A stretch of 64,000 nt of DNA from Geopseudomonas sagittaria (GCF_900115715.1 NZ_FOXM01000017.1:1-64000), one strand, 5' to 3'. Counted from the first letter of the stretch, positions 1 through 9,266 are shown. Notes: generated from the sequence alone by a model not told the origin. Program-made: numbers and translations.

Positions 1-690
1 GACGGCACCGAGCACCAGGTCGAAGTCACCATCACCGGCGTCAACGACGCCGCCGTGATCGGCGGCGACGCCGAAGGGGCGGTCACCGAAGACGCCAGCT
101 CGCCGAATCTGACCGATTCCGGCAACCTGACCATCGCCGACGCCGACAGCGGCGAGGCCAAGTTCCGCACCGGCGTCGTCGCCGCCCACGGCACCCTCGG
201 CAGCCTGACCATCGACACCAACGGCGCCTGGACCTACAGCGTCGCCAACAGCGCCGTGCAGTACCTCAAGGCCGGCGAGACCAGGGTCGAGACCTTCACC
301 GTCAAGGCCGTCGACGGCACCGAGCACCAGGTCGAAGTCACCATCACCGGCGTCAACGACGCCGCGCTGATCGGCGGCACCAATACCGGCGCGGTCACCG
401 AAGACCTCAACGTCGACGGTAGCGGCAAGCTCAACGCCAGCGGCAGCCTGACCATCAGCGACGCCGACAACGGCGAGGCCAAGTTCCGCACCGGCGTCGT
501 CGCTGCCGACGGCACCCTCGGCAGCCTGACCATCGATGCCAACGGTGCCTGGACCTACAGCGTCGCCAACAGCGTCGTGCAGTACCTCAAGGCCGGCGAG
601 ACCAAGGTCGAGACCTTCACCGTCAAGGCCGTGGACGGCACCGAGCACCAGGTGCAGGTCACCATCACCGGCGTCAACGACGCCGCGCTG
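1..690 (+). repeat. Tandem in-frame VCBS coding repeats (periods 312 and 321 bp)
   Basis: The segment beginning GACGGCACCGAGCACCAG occurs at 1, 313 and 634, giving periods of 312 bp (104 codons) and 321 bp (107 codons). The repeats are nearly identical at DNA level, differing by a few substitutions and a 3-codon insertion, which indicates recent duplication or gene conversion. The array continues upstream of the window. This is coding repetition within one protein, not an intergenic element. Confidence 0.92.
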
Positions 691-1683
691 ATTACCGGGA
701 ATGCCAGCGGCTCCGTGCAGGAGGACACGACCCTGTCCACCGGCGGCCGGCTCGCGGTCAGCGATGTCGACAGCGGCCAGGCAGCGTTCGTCGCCCAGCA
801 GGGCGTCGTCGGCAGCTACGGCAGCTTCACCATCGATGCCAGCGGCAACTGGAACTATCTGCTGGATAACGACGCGCGCCATGTGCAGCGGCTGACCAGC
901 AGCGAGACCATGGCCGAGCGCTTCACCGTCCAAACGCTCGATGGCACGTCGCGCGTGATCGAGATCGATGTGCGCGGTCTGGATGACGTCCCCCCCACTC
1001 CGCCGCAGCCCCCAGCGCCGGCCGTGCCGACGGCCAGTGAGCCGCCTGCCGCGCCCAGCAGCCCGAGCCCGGCCCCCACTGAGGCGCCGGCCATCGGCAA
1101 CAGTCCGCTGCAGACCGCGCTGGCCGATGCCAGACCGACGATCAGTAGCGGCGGATCGGCAACGGATGCCCTCGACCCGGTGCAGAGCGCGGCACTCAGC
1201 GACGTCTACACCAGCAATAGCGGCTTCCGCGTGGTGGTGATGGATGCGCCCGAGCCGACCCTGGCGATCTACCGTGGCATGGGCGACCAGTACGCCGATG
1301 CCGGGGCGGCGAGCAGCTTCTCGATCCCCTACGACGCCTTCGTGCACAGCGATCCGCAAGCACGCGTGGTGCTGGCGGCCATGCAAGCCAATGGCGAGCA
1401 ATTGCCGGACTGGGTGGTCTTCAACCCGCTGACCGGCAAGTTCGAGGTGAGGGCACCTGCCGGCTTCCGTGGTGACGTGGCCGTCAAGGTGGTCGCCCGC
1501 GACAGTCAGGGCCGCGAAGTGAGCGCGCTGTTCCGCATCAGCGTCGGCGAGAAACCGAGCACCACCACCGGCAATGGTCGCGCGGGACTCAGCGAGCAGC
1601 TGCGCATGGCTGCCAAGCGACCGGCATTCGCTCTCGCCGACCTGTCGGCTGCCAAGACCGCAACCACGGCGCAGGCACTTTGA
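1..1683 (+). CDS. VCBS-repeat giant surface/secreted protein, C-terminal part (5' end outside window)
   Basis: The frame is open from the first base, so only the last 560 codons are present and the true start lies upstream. It holds two near-identical VCBS-type repeats (about residues 21-123 and 124-230), a more divergent third (231-330), a Pro/Ala-rich linker (about 330-366) and a C-terminal domain with a cadherin/Ig-like stretch ending near residue 500. VCBS repeats are typical of very large type I-secreted adhesins of Pseudomonas and relatives. I see no GGxGxDxxx RTX nonapeptides in this part. The stop TGA overlaps the ATG of the next gene (TGATG), so the protein is translationally coupled to an HlyD adaptor and an M50/HlyD protein that probably handle its export. 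The substrate-exporter link is inferred from context. Confidence 0.85.
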   Translation, partial: DGTEHQVEVTITGVNDAAVIGGDAEGAVTEDASSPNLTDSGNLTIADADSGEAKFRTGVVAAHGTLGSLTIDTNGAWTYSVANSAVQYLKAGETRVETFTVKAVDGTEHQVEVTITGVNDAALIGGTNTGAVTEDLNVDGSGKLNASGSLTISDADNGEAKFRTGVVAADGTLGSLTIDANGAWTYSVANSVVQYLKAGETKVETFTVKAVDGTEHQVQVTITGVNDAALITGNASGSVQEDTTLSTGGRLAVSDVDSGQAAFVAQQGVVGSYGSFTIDASGNWNYLLDNDARHVQRLTSSETMAERFTVQTLDGTSRVIEIDVRGLDDVPPTPPQPPAPAVPTASEPPAAPSSPSPAPTEAPAIGNSPLQTALADARPTISSGGSATDALDPVQSAALSDVYTSNSGFRVVVMDAPEPTLAIYRGMGDQYADAGAASSFSIPYDAFVHSDPQARVVLAAMQANGEQLPDWVVFNPLTGKFEVRAPAGFRGDVAVKVVARDSQGREVSALFRISVGEKPSTTTGNGRAGLSEQLRMAAKRPAFALADLSAAKTATTAQAL

Positions 1684-3047
1684 TGGAGCACGTCGGACAG
1701 GAAAGCAACCCGTTGGCGATACTGCTCGAGCTGGGGCACCGGGTGCGACATGCCGCATCCGTGCGCGAGCTTGAGTTCATCGCGGTGAACGACAGCCACC
1801 AACTGGTGCCCTATCGCCAGGCGGCGCTGTGGTCGTCCAGGCAAGGCATCGCCAGTCTGTCCGGGGTTATCCAGGTCGAGGCCAACGTACCCTATGCCCA
1901 ATGGCTGGCCAAGGTCTGCCGGCACCTGGCCGACAGCGCACCGATGGTTGCCCGGGTCGATGCCGCCGCGCTGCCCGCACAGCTCGGCGCGGAGTGGGCC
2001 GAATGGCTGCCACGCCACGCTCTGTGGCTGGGGTTGGCCGACGACAGCAGCGAGGCCGGACAGGCACCTGCCGACGGCGGATTGCTGCTGGCCCGCGACC
2101 TGCCGTGGACGGATCGGGAGCAGGCCCTGCTGGCCGAATGGGCGGACATCTGGCGGCATGCCTGGCAGTCGCGCCGAGCACCGCAGCGCTGGCCATGGGG
2201 TCGGCGCAAGGCGCAGACTACCGAAGCCAGGCGGCGCTGGTGGCAGTCGACGGCGTTGCGCTGGGCCGTGGCGGGCGTGCTGATCGCCATGGTGCCGGTG
2301 CGCCTGAGCGTGCTCGCTCCCGGCGAGCTGGTCCCGGCACATCCGGCGATGATACGTGCGCCCCTGGAGGGCGTGATCGACACCTTCCATGTCCAGCCCA
2401 ACCAGGCGGTCAGCCAGGGTCAGCCGCTGTTCGGCTTTGACGAGGCACTGATCCAGTCGCGCCTGGAGGTCGCCCGCCAGTCGCTGGCGACGGCCGAAAC
2501 CGAGTATCGACAGACCATGCAGCAGGCGCTGCTCGATCCCAAGTCCAAGGCGCAACTCGCCGTGCTTACCGGAAAGATCGAGGAAAAGCGCAGCGAAGTC
2601 GTGTTCATCACCGACCAGCTGAGTCGTGCACGGGTACTGGCGCCCCGCGACGGCATCGCGCTGTTCGACGATCCTTCCGAGTGGGTCGGCCGGCCGGTCA
2701 CCGTGGGCGAGCGCATCATGCGCATCGCCACGCCCGGCGATGTCGAGGTGGAGGCCTGGGTGCCGCTGGCCGACGCCATTCCCCTGGAGGAGGACGCGGC
2801 GCTCAGCCTGTACCTGAACGCCAGCCCGCTCGATCCGGTGCAGGCGAACCTGCGCTATCTGGCCCATGACGCCGTGCAACGTCCGGACGGCAGCTATGCC
2901 TACCGCCTGCGTGCCCGTCTCGCCGAGCCGACCGGTCACCGCGTCGGCCTCAAGGGCAGCGCCAAGCTGCGTGGCCGCTGGGTGCCGCTGGTCTACTGGA
3001 TGCTGCGCCGACCACTGGCCAGCATTCGCACGACGATCGGGTGGTAG
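1683..3047 (+). CDS. HlyD-family periplasmic adaptor with cytosolic GAF-like N-terminus
   Basis: A 454-residue protein. The first ~190 residues are predicted cytosolic and resemble a GAF-type sensory fold (weak, by eye). One membrane segment lies near residues 197-212, followed by a lipoyl/barrel-sandwich half motif, a short helical hairpin and the second lipoyl half plus beta-barrel typical of membrane fusion proteins. It probably spans the periplasm as the adaptor for export of the VCBS protein encoded immediately upstream. ATG 1683 overlaps the upstream TGA; a TTG one codon earlier (1680) is possible but less likely. The helical hairpin is shorter than in classical HlyD. No ABC ATPase or TolC gene is adjacent on the downstream side; any would have to lie upstream of the window or elsewhere. 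Confidence 0.8.
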   Translation: MEHVGQESNPLAILLELGHRVRHAASVRELEFIAVNDSHQLVPYRQAALWSSRQGIASLSGVIQVEANVPYAQWLAKVCRHLADSAPMVARVDAAALPAQLGAEWAEWLPRHALWLGLADDSSEAGQAPADGGLLLARDLPWTDREQALLAEWADIWRHAWQSRRAPQRWPWGRRKAQTTEARRRWWQSTALRWAVAGVLIAMVPVRLSVLAPGELVPAHPAMIRAPLEGVIDTFHVQPNQAVSQGQPLFGFDEALIQSRLEVARQSLATAETEYRQTMQQALLDPKSKAQLAVLTGKIEEKRSEVVFITDQLSRARVLAPRDGIALFDDPSEWVGRPVTVGERIMRIATPGDVEVEAWVPLADAIPLEEDAALSLYLNASPLDPVQANLRYLAHDAVQRPDGSYAYRLRARLAEPTGHRVGLKGSAKLRGRWVPLVYWMLRRPLASIRTTIGW

Positions 3048-3049
3048 CC

Positions 3050-5152
3050 ATGGGCTTGCCGCAACTGCGCGAGGAGCTGGACCTGCTGCCCGGTCCCGTC
3101 ATGGCCGACGGCCAGCCGAGCTGGACGCTGCACGACCCGGTGCGCAATCGCTTCTTCAGCATCGACTGGCCGACCTTCGAGATCCTGCAGCGCTGGTCGT
3201 TCGACGATCCCACGGCGATTGCCGAAGCGATCGGGGTGAATACCACCCTGCAGCTGAGCGGCGCGGACGTGCAGCAGGTCGCTCGCTTCCTGCTCGACAA
3301 CCAGTTGCTCAAGCCCGCCGGCGCAGGCAGTGCGCGCCAGCTGGCCGAACGGCGAGCGCGCCAGGAGGGCAGCCGGCTGAAGTGGCTGCTGCACCACTAT
3401 CTGTTCTTCCGCGTGCCACTGTGGCGCCCGGATGCCTGGCTCGGTCGCTGGCAGCATCTGGCCGGCCTGTTCTACACCCGCAGCTTCGCTCTGCTGACGC
3501 TGCTGGCCCTGACCCTGGGTCTGTCCCAGGTCGTGCGCCAGTGGGACGGCTTCCTCGCATCGCTGGTCGACACCTTCAGCTGGGAAGGCCTCGCGGCCTA
3601 TGGCGTGGCGCTGGTACTGGTCAAGCTGCTGCATGAGCTGGGACATGCCTTTACCGCCAAGCGATTCGGTTGTCGAGTGCCGACCATGGGTGTGGCCTTC
3701 CTGGTCCTGTGGCCGATGGCCTATACCGACACCAACGAAACCTGGCGGCTGACCAGTCGCTGGCAACGCCTGCAGGTCGCCGCGGCCGGCATTCTCACCG
3801 AGCTGGTGATCGCCGCCTGGGCTACCTTTGCCTGGGCGCTGCTGCCCGACGGCGAGCTGCGCTCGGCGGCCTTCGTGCTGGCCACCACCAGCTGGGTCGC
3901 CACCCTGGCGATCAACGCCAGCCCGTTCATGCGCTTCGACGGCTACTTCATCATCGCCGACTGGCTGGACATGCCCAACCTGCATGAGCGCAGCTTCGCC
4001 CTGGCGCGCTGGAAGCTGCGCGAGTGGCTGTTCGCACTCGGCGAGGAGCGCCCCGAACATTTCTCCCGGCAGCGCGAAATCGGGCTGATCGCCTTTGCCT
4101 GGGCGACCTGGATTTACCGCCTGGTGGTGTTCCTCGGCATCGCCGTACTGGTCTACCACTTTTTCATCAAGATCGTCGGGATCTTTCTCTTTGTCGTGGA
4201 AATCGTCTGGTTCATCGCCATGCCCATCCGTCATGAACTGCAGGCCTGGCAGCAGCGCTGGCCACTCATCCGCAGACGCCGACGCGGCCGGCTCAGCTTC
4301 CTGCTGCTGCTCGGCCTGATCGCCCTGCTGCTGGTGCCCTGGCCCGGGCGGGTGCATTCCAGCGGCGTGCTGCGGCCGGTGGAGATCTGGCCATTGTTCG
4401 CCCCCGGCCCCGCGCAGGTGGAACGCTTTGCCCTCGGCGAAGGCCAGCCGGTGACCGCAGGAGCGGAGCTGATCCGTCTTGCCGCCCCCGAACTGCAGCT
4501 GCGCCGCGAGGGCCTGCTGGCTCGCATCGAGGCGCTGCGCTGGCAGGCCGCCTCGGCCGGTTTCGGCGACGACTCGCGCGCACGCCTGCAAAGCAGCCAG
4601 GAAGAACTGGCCACCGCCACGGCAGAGTTGGCCAGCCTCGACGAGGAACTGAGTCGCTACGCCCCCAGGGCGCCCTTCGCCGGCCGCCTGCGTGACGTGG
4701 ATCCCGATCTGCATGATGGGCAGTGGTTGGCTGCCAAGGAGCCGATTGCTCTGCTGGTCGGCCAGCAAGGCAATCTGGTGGAAACCTATCTGGACGAGTC
4801 CTCCGTCAAGCGCATCCGGGACGGCGACCGCGCGCTGTTCATCGCCGATGCCGGAGACGGCCCACTGCTTACCCTGCGGGTCATCAACATCGATACGGAT
4901 GCCTCGCGGGTGCTGAACACCGGCATGCTCGCAGCCCAGGCCGGCGGGCACATCCTGACCCGTCCGCGCGACGACCAGCTGGTGCCGGAACATGCCGTCT
5001 ATCGCGTCACGCTGGCCGTCGACTCGCCACTGGGCAGCCTCGCGGGGCAGTCCTGGCGCGGCCACGTGGTGGTGCATGCACGCTGGGAGGCCCCGGCCTG
5101 GCATTACCTGCGCAATGCGCTGGCGATTGTGGTGCGCGAGGCCAGCTTCTGA
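3050..5152 (+). CDS. M50 (site-2-type) membrane metalloprotease fused to HlyD-like adaptor domain
   Basis: About 700 residues. Residues 1-95 look like a PqqD-like/winged-helix peptide-binding module. Several membrane helices follow, with the zinc motif HELGH at 195-199 in one helix and the partner motif FDGYF, with Asp297, in another, as in M50 proteases. After further helices (around 350-440) the C-terminal ~260 residues form a lipoyl/beta-barrel adaptor region like HlyD. This architecture occurs in peptide-maturation and export loci. Here it probably processes or escorts the upstream VCBS protein; that role is inferred. The start is ATG 3050; an in-frame GTG at 3041 overlaps the end of the adaptor gene. 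The operon of VCBS gene, adaptor and protease is compact, with a hairpin just after this stop. Confidence 0.82.
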   Translation: MGLPQLREELDLLPGPVMADGQPSWTLHDPVRNRFFSIDWPTFEILQRWSFDDPTAIAEAIGVNTTLQLSGADVQQVARFLLDNQLLKPAGAGSARQLAERRARQEGSRLKWLLHHYLFFRVPLWRPDAWLGRWQHLAGLFYTRSFALLTLLALTLGLSQVVRQWDGFLASLVDTFSWEGLAAYGVALVLVKLLHELGHAFTAKRFGCRVPTMGVAFLVLWPMAYTDTNETWRLTSRWQRLQVAAAGILTELVIAAWATFAWALLPDGELRSAAFVLATTSWVATLAINASPFMRFDGYFIIADWLDMPNLHERSFALARWKLREWLFALGEERPEHFSRQREIGLIAFAWATWIYRLVVFLGIAVLVYHFFIKIVGIFLFVVEIVWFIAMPIRHELQAWQQRWPLIRRRRRGRLSFLLLLGLIALLLVPWPGRVHSSGVLRPVEIWPLFAPGPAQVERFALGEGQPVTAGAELIRLAAPELQLRREGLLARIEALRWQAASAGFGDDSRARLQSSQEELATATAELASLDEELSRYAPRAPFAGRLRDVDPDLHDGQWLAAKEPIALLVGQQGNLVETYLDESSVKRIRDGDRALFIADAGDGPLLTLRVINIDTDASRVLNTGMLAAQAGGHILTRPRDDQLVPEHAVYRVTLAVDSPLGSLAGQSWRGHVVVHARWEAPAWHYLRNALAIVVREASF

Positions 5153-5160
5153 ATCGACAC

Positions 5161-5190
5161 AGGCCGCCATGCCGAGAGACATGCGGCCTT
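5161..5190 (+). terminator. Hairpin after the VCBS/HlyD/M50 operon
   Basis: AGGCCGC(C)ATG pairs with CATGCGGCCT across an 8-base loop with one bulged C; the right arm runs into TTTG. It sits 8 bp past the M50 gene stop. The U-tract is short, so termination is plausible but weak. The rest of the 5191-5385 gap holds nothing recognisable. Confidence 0.5.
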
Positions 5191-5385
5191 TGTGCAGTCG
5201 CGCGGCACGGCTACGACAGCTCGTCCTTGTCGCCGATAGTCCTACTCCCCCCATCGAAGAACAAAAACTCATTTGCCCCGCAGCCCGGCAGGCGCGCAAA
5301 GCGTCCGGACACACGACAGCGGCCCGTTGCCTAAAGCAAGAACCTATGCGACAAAATCGATTCTGCACAATTACAGCTCGCGAAA

Positions 5386-6756
5386 TCACGGCCGTCCCAA
5401 CGGGAAAAGCAACATAAAGCGCGTGCCGTGCTCGCCGCTTTCGACCCGCACACTGCCGCCGTGCAGCTGCATGATCGAACGCACGATAGCCAGGCCGAGG
5501 CCACCGGTGTCGCCGGGCCGCGCGCGCGAGGGATCGCAGCGGTAGAAGCGCTCGAACAGGTGCGGCAGGTGCTCGGCGCCGATCGGCTCGCCCAGATTAT
5601 GCACACTGACTTCGAGCCGCCCGTCGCGCAGCTGGCTGGCCACGGTCACCGCGCTGCCCGGCGCGGCATGGCGCAGGGCGTTGGCCAGCAGGTTGGCCAG
5701 AGCGCGGCGCAACAGGCCCGGGTCGGCCTGCAGGGTGCCCTCGGCGCGGTTGACCAGCTGCAGTTCGCGCTCCTCGGCCATGCCCTCGAAGTACTCGCAC
5801 AACTGCTCGACCAGCCCGTGCAGGTCGACCACCTCGCGGTTCACCGAGGCCTGCGGCTGCGCGGTGCGGGCGAGGAACAGCATGCTGTCGATCATCCGCG
5901 CCAGCCGCTCGTATTCCTCCTGGTTGGAGGCCAGCAGGTTCTGGTAGTCCTCTACCGAGCGGGGGTGGCGCAGGGTCTGCTGGGTGTGCCCCATCAGGTT
6001 GCTCAGTGGCGTGCGCATCTCGTGGGCGAGATCCTCGGAAAAGCGCGACAACTGGGCGAAGCCATCCTCCAGGCGCGCCAGCATCTGGTTCAGCGCCACG
6101 CTCAGGCTGCGCAGCTCGCTGACCTCGCGGAGTTCGTCGAGACGCAGGTGCAGGCGCTGCACGTCGATGGCCTGCGCCCGCGCCGCCAGCTCACGCAGCG
6201 GACGCAAGCCGCGCAGGCTGACCAGCCAACCGAGCAGGAAGGCCAGCACGGCCCCGGCGGCCAGCGCCAGCCAGAGTTTCAGCCGGTAGGCGGCGAGCAT
6301 CTGGCTGCGCTCGGCGAGCAGCTTGCCGGCGATCAGGGTCAGGCCGCGGCCTTCGTGTTCGACGTGCAGCCAGGCCAACCGCGCCGGCTCGGCCGCCAGG
6401 GCGTCCTGCAGCTGCACCGCCGGCCCGCGCGGCAGCCGCGGCACGGCCAGTGCGGCGGGGTTGATCTCGATCAGCACCTGCCCGCTGTCGCTGACGATCC
6501 ACAGCAGGCTGTCGCGGTTGCCCAGCATGTTGGCGTACAGCTGCGGCCGCTGGCGCAGCGCCTCGATGCTCGCACTGTCGTCGAGCAGCGTGCGCATGCG
6601 TTCCAGGCGCCCGAGCAGGGCCTGGTCGTCGCGCCAGGCGATTTCCCGCTCCAGCGACTGGTACAGGTAGAAGCCGATGGCGCCGAGCAGCAGTACGCCG
6701 ACCAGGGCGAACAGCAGCGCCAGGCGCAGGCTCAGCGCACGCGGCCACAGGTTCAC
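5386..6756 (-). CDS. Heavy-metal/redox-type sensor histidine kinase (CusS/HprS-like)
   Basis: A 456-residue inner-membrane sensor kinase. A membrane helix is at about 9-32, a periplasmic sensor domain at about 33-160, a second helix near 163-182, then HAMP, the dimerisation box [12 protein letters not shown] with phosphoacceptor His245, and the HATPase domain with N, G1 and G2 boxes at the C-terminus. Layout and sequence fit the CusS/CopS/HprS subfamily that senses copper, silver or oxidants in the periplasm. It starts at GTG 6756, overlapping the stop of the response regulator gene (GTGA), so the pair is co-translated. The signal sensed cannot be read from sequence; the neighbouring hydroxyisourate hydrolase favours an HprS-like role. 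Confidence 0.88.
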   Translation of the reverse strand: MNLWPRALSLRLALLFALVGVLLLGAIGFYLYQSLEREIAWRDDQALLGRLERMRTLLDDSASIEALRQRPQLYANMLGNRDSLLWIVSDSGQVLIEINPAALAVPRLPRGPAVQLQDALAAEPARLAWLHVEHEGRGLTLIAGKLLAERSQMLAAYRLKLWLALAAGAVLAFLLGWLVSLRGLRPLRELAARAQAIDVQRLHLRLDELREVSELRSLSVALNQMLARLEDGFAQLSRFSEDLAHEMRTPLSNLMGHTQQTLRHPRSVEDYQNLLASNQEEYERLARMIDSMLFLARTAQPQASVNREVVDLHGLVEQLCEYFEGMAEERELQLVNRAEGTLQADPGLLRRALANLLANALRHAAPGSAVTVASQLRDGRLEVSVHNLGEPIGAEHLPHLFERFYRCDPSRARPGDTGGLGLAIVRSIMQLHGGSVRVESGEHGTRFMLLFPLGRP

Positions 6757-7424
6757 GGCTGCACTTCCAGCACATAGCCCATGCCGCGCACGGTGTGGAT
6801 CAGCTTGAGCGAGTAGGGATCGTCGATCTTGGCGCGCAGGCGGCGGATGGCCACGTCGACCACGTTGGTGTCGCTGTCGAAGTTCATCTGCCAGACCTGC
6901 GAGGCGATGTAGGCGCGCGACAGCACCTCGCCCTCGCGGCTGAGCAGCAGATGCAGCAGGGCGAACTCCTTGTTGGTCAGGCTGACGCGCTCGCCCGCAC
7001 GAGTCACCCGGCGGCGCAGCAGATCCAGCTCCAGGTCCGCCACGCGGAACTGCTCGACCTCGCGCGGCGGCCCGCGGCGCAACAGAGTACGCACCCGCGC
7101 CAGCAGCTCGGCATAGGAAAACGGCTTGACCAGGTAGTCGTCGGCCCCCAGCTCCAGGCCCTTGACCCGATCCTCCACCGCGTCGCGAGCGGTGAGGAAC
7201 AGCACCGGGGTCGGCAGCCGGCGGCGGATCACCTGCAGCAGCTGCCAGCCATCCAGCCCCGGCAGCATGACGTCGAGAATGATCAGGTCGAACTCGCCTT
7301 CCTGGATCAGGTGCAACCCGTCCAGGCCGTTCAGCGCCACCTCGACCAGATAGCCGGACTCGCCCAGACCCTTGCGCAGGTAGTCCGCGGTCTTCAGCTC
7401 GTCTTCCACCACCAGAATGCGCAT
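6753..7424 (-). CDS. OmpR-family response regulator (CusR/HprR-like)
   Basis: 223 residues from ATG 7424, which has a GGAGG ribosome site just upstream; an upstream in-frame start at 7448 lacks one. The receiver domain contains the acidic pair E7/D8, phosphoacceptor Asp51 ([10 protein letters not shown]) and the Lys of the LVKPF motif. The C-terminal winged helix carries the TNKEFALL and AIRRLRAKI motifs of heavy-metal response regulators. It probably controls itself and the divergent genes from 7573 through the palindrome at 7476-7493. It is paired with the kinase that follows with a 4-base overlap. CusR, CopR and HprR are close paralogues and cannot be separated with certainty here. Confidence 0.9.
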   Translation of the reverse strand: MRILVVEDELKTADYLRKGLGESGYLVEVALNGLDGLHLIQEGEFDLIILDVMLPGLDGWQLLQVIRRRLPTPVLFLTARDAVEDRVKGLELGADDYLVKPFSYAELLARVRTLLRRGPPREVEQFRVADLELDLLRRRVTRAGERVSLTNKEFALLHLLLSREGEVLSRAYIASQVWQMNFDSDTNVVDVAIRRLRAKIDDPYSLKLIHTVRGMGYVLEVQP

Positions 7425-7475
7425 CGCGGCCTCCCCAAAGTCCCGCATAGGCTAGGCCGTTCCCGGGTTTTCTCC

Positions 7476-7493
7476 CATTACAAATTGGTAATC
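7476..7493. promoter_or_regulatory. Candidate response-regulator operator (ATTAC-N6-GTAAT)
   Basis: ATTAC at 7477-7481 and GTAAT at 7488-7492 form an inverted repeat with centre AAATTG, in the divergent gap between the response regulator and the HbpS-like gene. CopR/CusR/HprR-type regulators bind inverted repeats with TTAC/GTAA or TGAC/GTCA half-sites around an A/T core, so this is the obvious binding site for the adjacent regulator. It is the only such palindrome in this gap. Confidence 0.65.
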
Positions 7494-7572
7494 CGCCGGC
7501 AATCGGTTTGACGGGCGGGCGCAGGCACCATGGCCGCCACTCGCTCCCTGGAGCCCCTTGAAGGAGAAGCCC

Positions 7573-8073
7573 ATGTCCATTCGTACCGCCCGACTACCGC
7601 TGCTTGGCCTGGCCCTGTGCGCCGCCAACGCCTTCGCCGCCCCGGCCCAGATCGAGCAGCGCCAGGATGTTTCGCTGGCACTGGCCAACCAGCTGCTCGA
7701 CGCCACCCTGGCTGCCTGCCATGCCGACGGCCGCTCGGCGGTTGCCGCGGTGGTCGACCGCGGCGGCAACCTGGTGGCGGTGCAGCGCGACGACAACGTC
7801 GGCCCGCACAACACCCTCGCCGCCCAGCGCAAGGCCTACACCGCGCTGTCGACCAAGACCGCCACCCGCCTGCTGGCCGAGCGGGCGCGTAGCAACCCGG
7901 AAGCGGAAAACCTCAACACCCTCGACGAACTGCTGCTGCTCGGCGGCGGGGTGCCGCTGCAGGTCGACGGCGAAGTAATCGGCGCCATCGGCGTGGCCGG
8001 CGCCGGCGGTGCGGCCATCGACGAAGGCTGCGCCCTGCAGGCCATCGCCCAACTGCTACCGCAAACCCACTGA
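7573..8073 (+). CDS. Secreted GlcG/HbpS-like haem-binding-family protein
   Basis: 166 residues from ATG 7573, preceded by AAGGAG at 7561-7566. An N-terminal signal peptide ends at about AFAA (residue 22). The remainder is a GlcG/HbpS (DUF336) domain with the characteristic VAAVVDRGGNLVAVQRDD segment and a glycine-rich GGGVPLQVDGEVIGAIGVAG segment. HbpS of Streptomyces is a secreted haem-binding oligomer that modulates a two-component sensor, so its position beside a sensor kinase is suggestive. Whether this copy binds haem is unknown. It is the first of three exported proteins in a row (7573-8813), 14 bp ahead of the next. Confidence 0.8.
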   Translation: MSIRTARLPLLGLALCAANAFAAPAQIEQRQDVSLALANQLLDATLAACHADGRSAVAAVVDRGGNLVAVQRDDNVGPHNTLAAQRKAYTALSTKTATRLLAERARSNPEAENLNTLDELLLLGGGVPLQVDGEVIGAIGVAGAGGAAIDEGCALQAIAQLLPQTH

Positions 8074-8087
8074 ATCAGGAGACCCCC

Positions 8088-8498
8088 ATGAACACGCTCA
8101 AGACACTCTTTGCCGGCGCGCTGCTCAGCGGCCTGTCGTCCCTGGCCCTGGCGGCTGGCAACCCCCTCAGCGTGCATGTGCTGAACCTCGAGAACGGCCT
8201 GCCCTCGCCGGACGTGACCGTCACCCTGGAGAAGCGGGACGGCCAGCAGTGGACCGCGCTCAACAGCGCCGTCACCAACCAGCAGGGCCGCATCACCGCG
8301 CTGTTCCCGGAAGGCCAGGCGCTGGAGAAAGGCACCTACCGGGTGACCTTCAAGACCGGCGAGTGGTTCGCCAAGCACCAGGCCGCGACCTTCTTCCCCG
8401 AAGTGCCGGTGATCTTCACTGCCGACGGCAGCGTGCCGCACTATCACATCCCGCTGCTGCTCAGCCCCTACGGCTACTCGACCTACCGCGGCAACTGA
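8088..8498 (+). CDS. hiuH: Periplasmic 5-hydroxyisourate hydrolase (transthyretin-like)
   Basis: 136 residues with a signal peptide cleaved around ALAA (residue 23). The mature domain begins LSVHVLNLENGLPSPDV and ends HYHIPLLLSPYGYSTYRGN, matching the hydroxyisourate hydrolase/transthyretin-related family including its N-terminal His and the C-terminal tetrapeptide (YRGN where YRGS is usual). The enzyme converts 5-hydroxyisourate, formed by urate oxidation, to OHCU. No other uricolytic gene is nearby. In E. coli the periplasmic hiuH sits beside and under the control of the HprRS two-component system, and the arrangement here mirrors that. Confidence 0.9.
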   Translation: MNTLKTLFAGALLSGLSSLALAAGNPLSVHVLNLENGLPSPDVTVTLEKRDGQQWTALNSAVTNQQGRITALFPEGQALEKGTYRVTFKTGEWFAKHQAATFFPEVPVIFTADGSVPHYHIPLLLSPYGYSTYRGN

Positions 8499-8567
8499 TC
8501 CCTTTCACCACGGTGCCCTGCCCCGTCCGCGACGGCGGCAGGCACCCTGTATTCCACAGGTTCGACC

Positions 8568-8813
8568 ATGAATATGCGCCTCATCGCCCTTCCCCTGCTG
8601 CTGGCGGCCGGCCTTGCCCAGGCCAGCGACAACGACGTGCAGCCCTACCGCTACGGCAACCAACTGGATGTCGAGCAGGTACTGCGGATCGATACGCCGG
8701 CCAGCCCTCGCTGCGAACTCGTCACCTCGGTAATGACCTACCGCGACTCCAGCGACAGCCTGCGCAAGCTGTCCTACCTCACCACCTCCGAGGCCTGCAC
8801 ACGGCAGAACTGA
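8568..8813 (+). CDS. Small secreted DUF2790-type protein
   Basis: 81 residues: a signal peptide (about 1-20, ending AQAS) and a short mature domain starting with the YRYGNQLDVEQVL pattern typical of DUF2790, with two cysteines near the C-terminus that could form a disulphide. The family is of unknown function and mostly restricted to Pseudomonas, where several copies usually occur. It follows hiuH by 69 bp and is closed by the strong terminator at 8822, so it is likely part of the same regulated unit. Confidence 0.8.
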   Translation: MNMRLIALPLLLAAGLAQASDNDVQPYRYGNQLDVEQVLRIDTPASPRCELVTSVMTYRDSSDSLRKLSYLTTSEACTRQN

Positions 8814-8821
8814 GTGGCTGC

Positions 8822-8870
8822 CCCGAAACGACGAAGCCCCGCACATCTGGCGGGGCTTCGTCGTTTCGGG
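8822..8870. terminator. Strong bidirectional terminator between DUF2790 gene and gloA
   Basis: A perfect 21-bp inverted repeat (8822-8842 with 8850-8870) around a 7-base loop, GC core flanked by AAACGACGAAG/CTTCGTCGTTT. It lies between convergent genes and should stop transcription both ways. Confidence 0.85.
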
Positions 8871-8873
8871 CTA

Positions 8874-9266
8874 TCAGTCCTTGCGATGCGGCGACAGCAG
8901 CTCGATCTTGTAGCCGTCCGGGTCCTCGACGAAGGCGAGGATGCTGGAGCCGTGCTTCATCGGCCCCGGCTCGCGGGTGATCTTGCCGCCACGGGCGCGG
9001 ATGTCCTCGCAGGCCTTGTAGACGTCCTCGACTTCCAGGGCGATGTGGCCGTAGCCGGTGCCCAGCTCGTAGCTGTCCACGCCCCAGTTGTAGGTCAGCT
9101 CGATCACGCTGTTGTGCGCCTCGTCGCCGTAGCCGACGAAGGCCAGGGTGAACTGGCCGTCCGGGTAGTCCTTGCGGCGCAGCAGGGTCATGCCCAGCAC
9201 TTCGGTGTAGAAGGCTATCGACTTGTCCATATCGCCGACGCGCAGCATGGTATGCAGCAGTCTCAT
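8874..9266 (-). CDS. gloA: Lactoylglutathione lyase (glyoxalase I)
   Basis: 130 residues from ATG 9266, preceded by AAGGAGATC. It isomerises the methylglyoxal-glutathione hemithioacetal to S-lactoylglutathione. Sequence features are [12 protein letters not shown] with metal ligand His5, [29 protein letters not shown] with a second His, and [10 protein letters not shown] with the last Glu ligand. The length fits the Ni2+-dependent bacterial type. An upstream in-frame start at 9338 would add 24 unrelated residues and run through the argG terminator. Confidence 0.95.
   Translation of the reverse strand: MRLLHTMLRVGDMDKSIAFYTEVLGMTLLRRKDYPDGQFTLAFVGYGDEAHNSVIELTYNWGVDSYELGTGYGHIALEVEDVYKACEDIRARGGKITREPGPMKHGSSILAFVEDPDGYKIELLSPHRKD

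Noticed and set aside
1-690. Possible CRISPR-like or satellite array
   Set aside because: The repeats are ~312-321 bp, in frame and encode VCBS domains; there are no short repeats with unique spacers.
2993-5389. A 2.4-kb minus-strand open frame opposite the M50 gene
   Set aside because: Same antisense GC effect; the plus strand has the HELGH and adaptor motifs.
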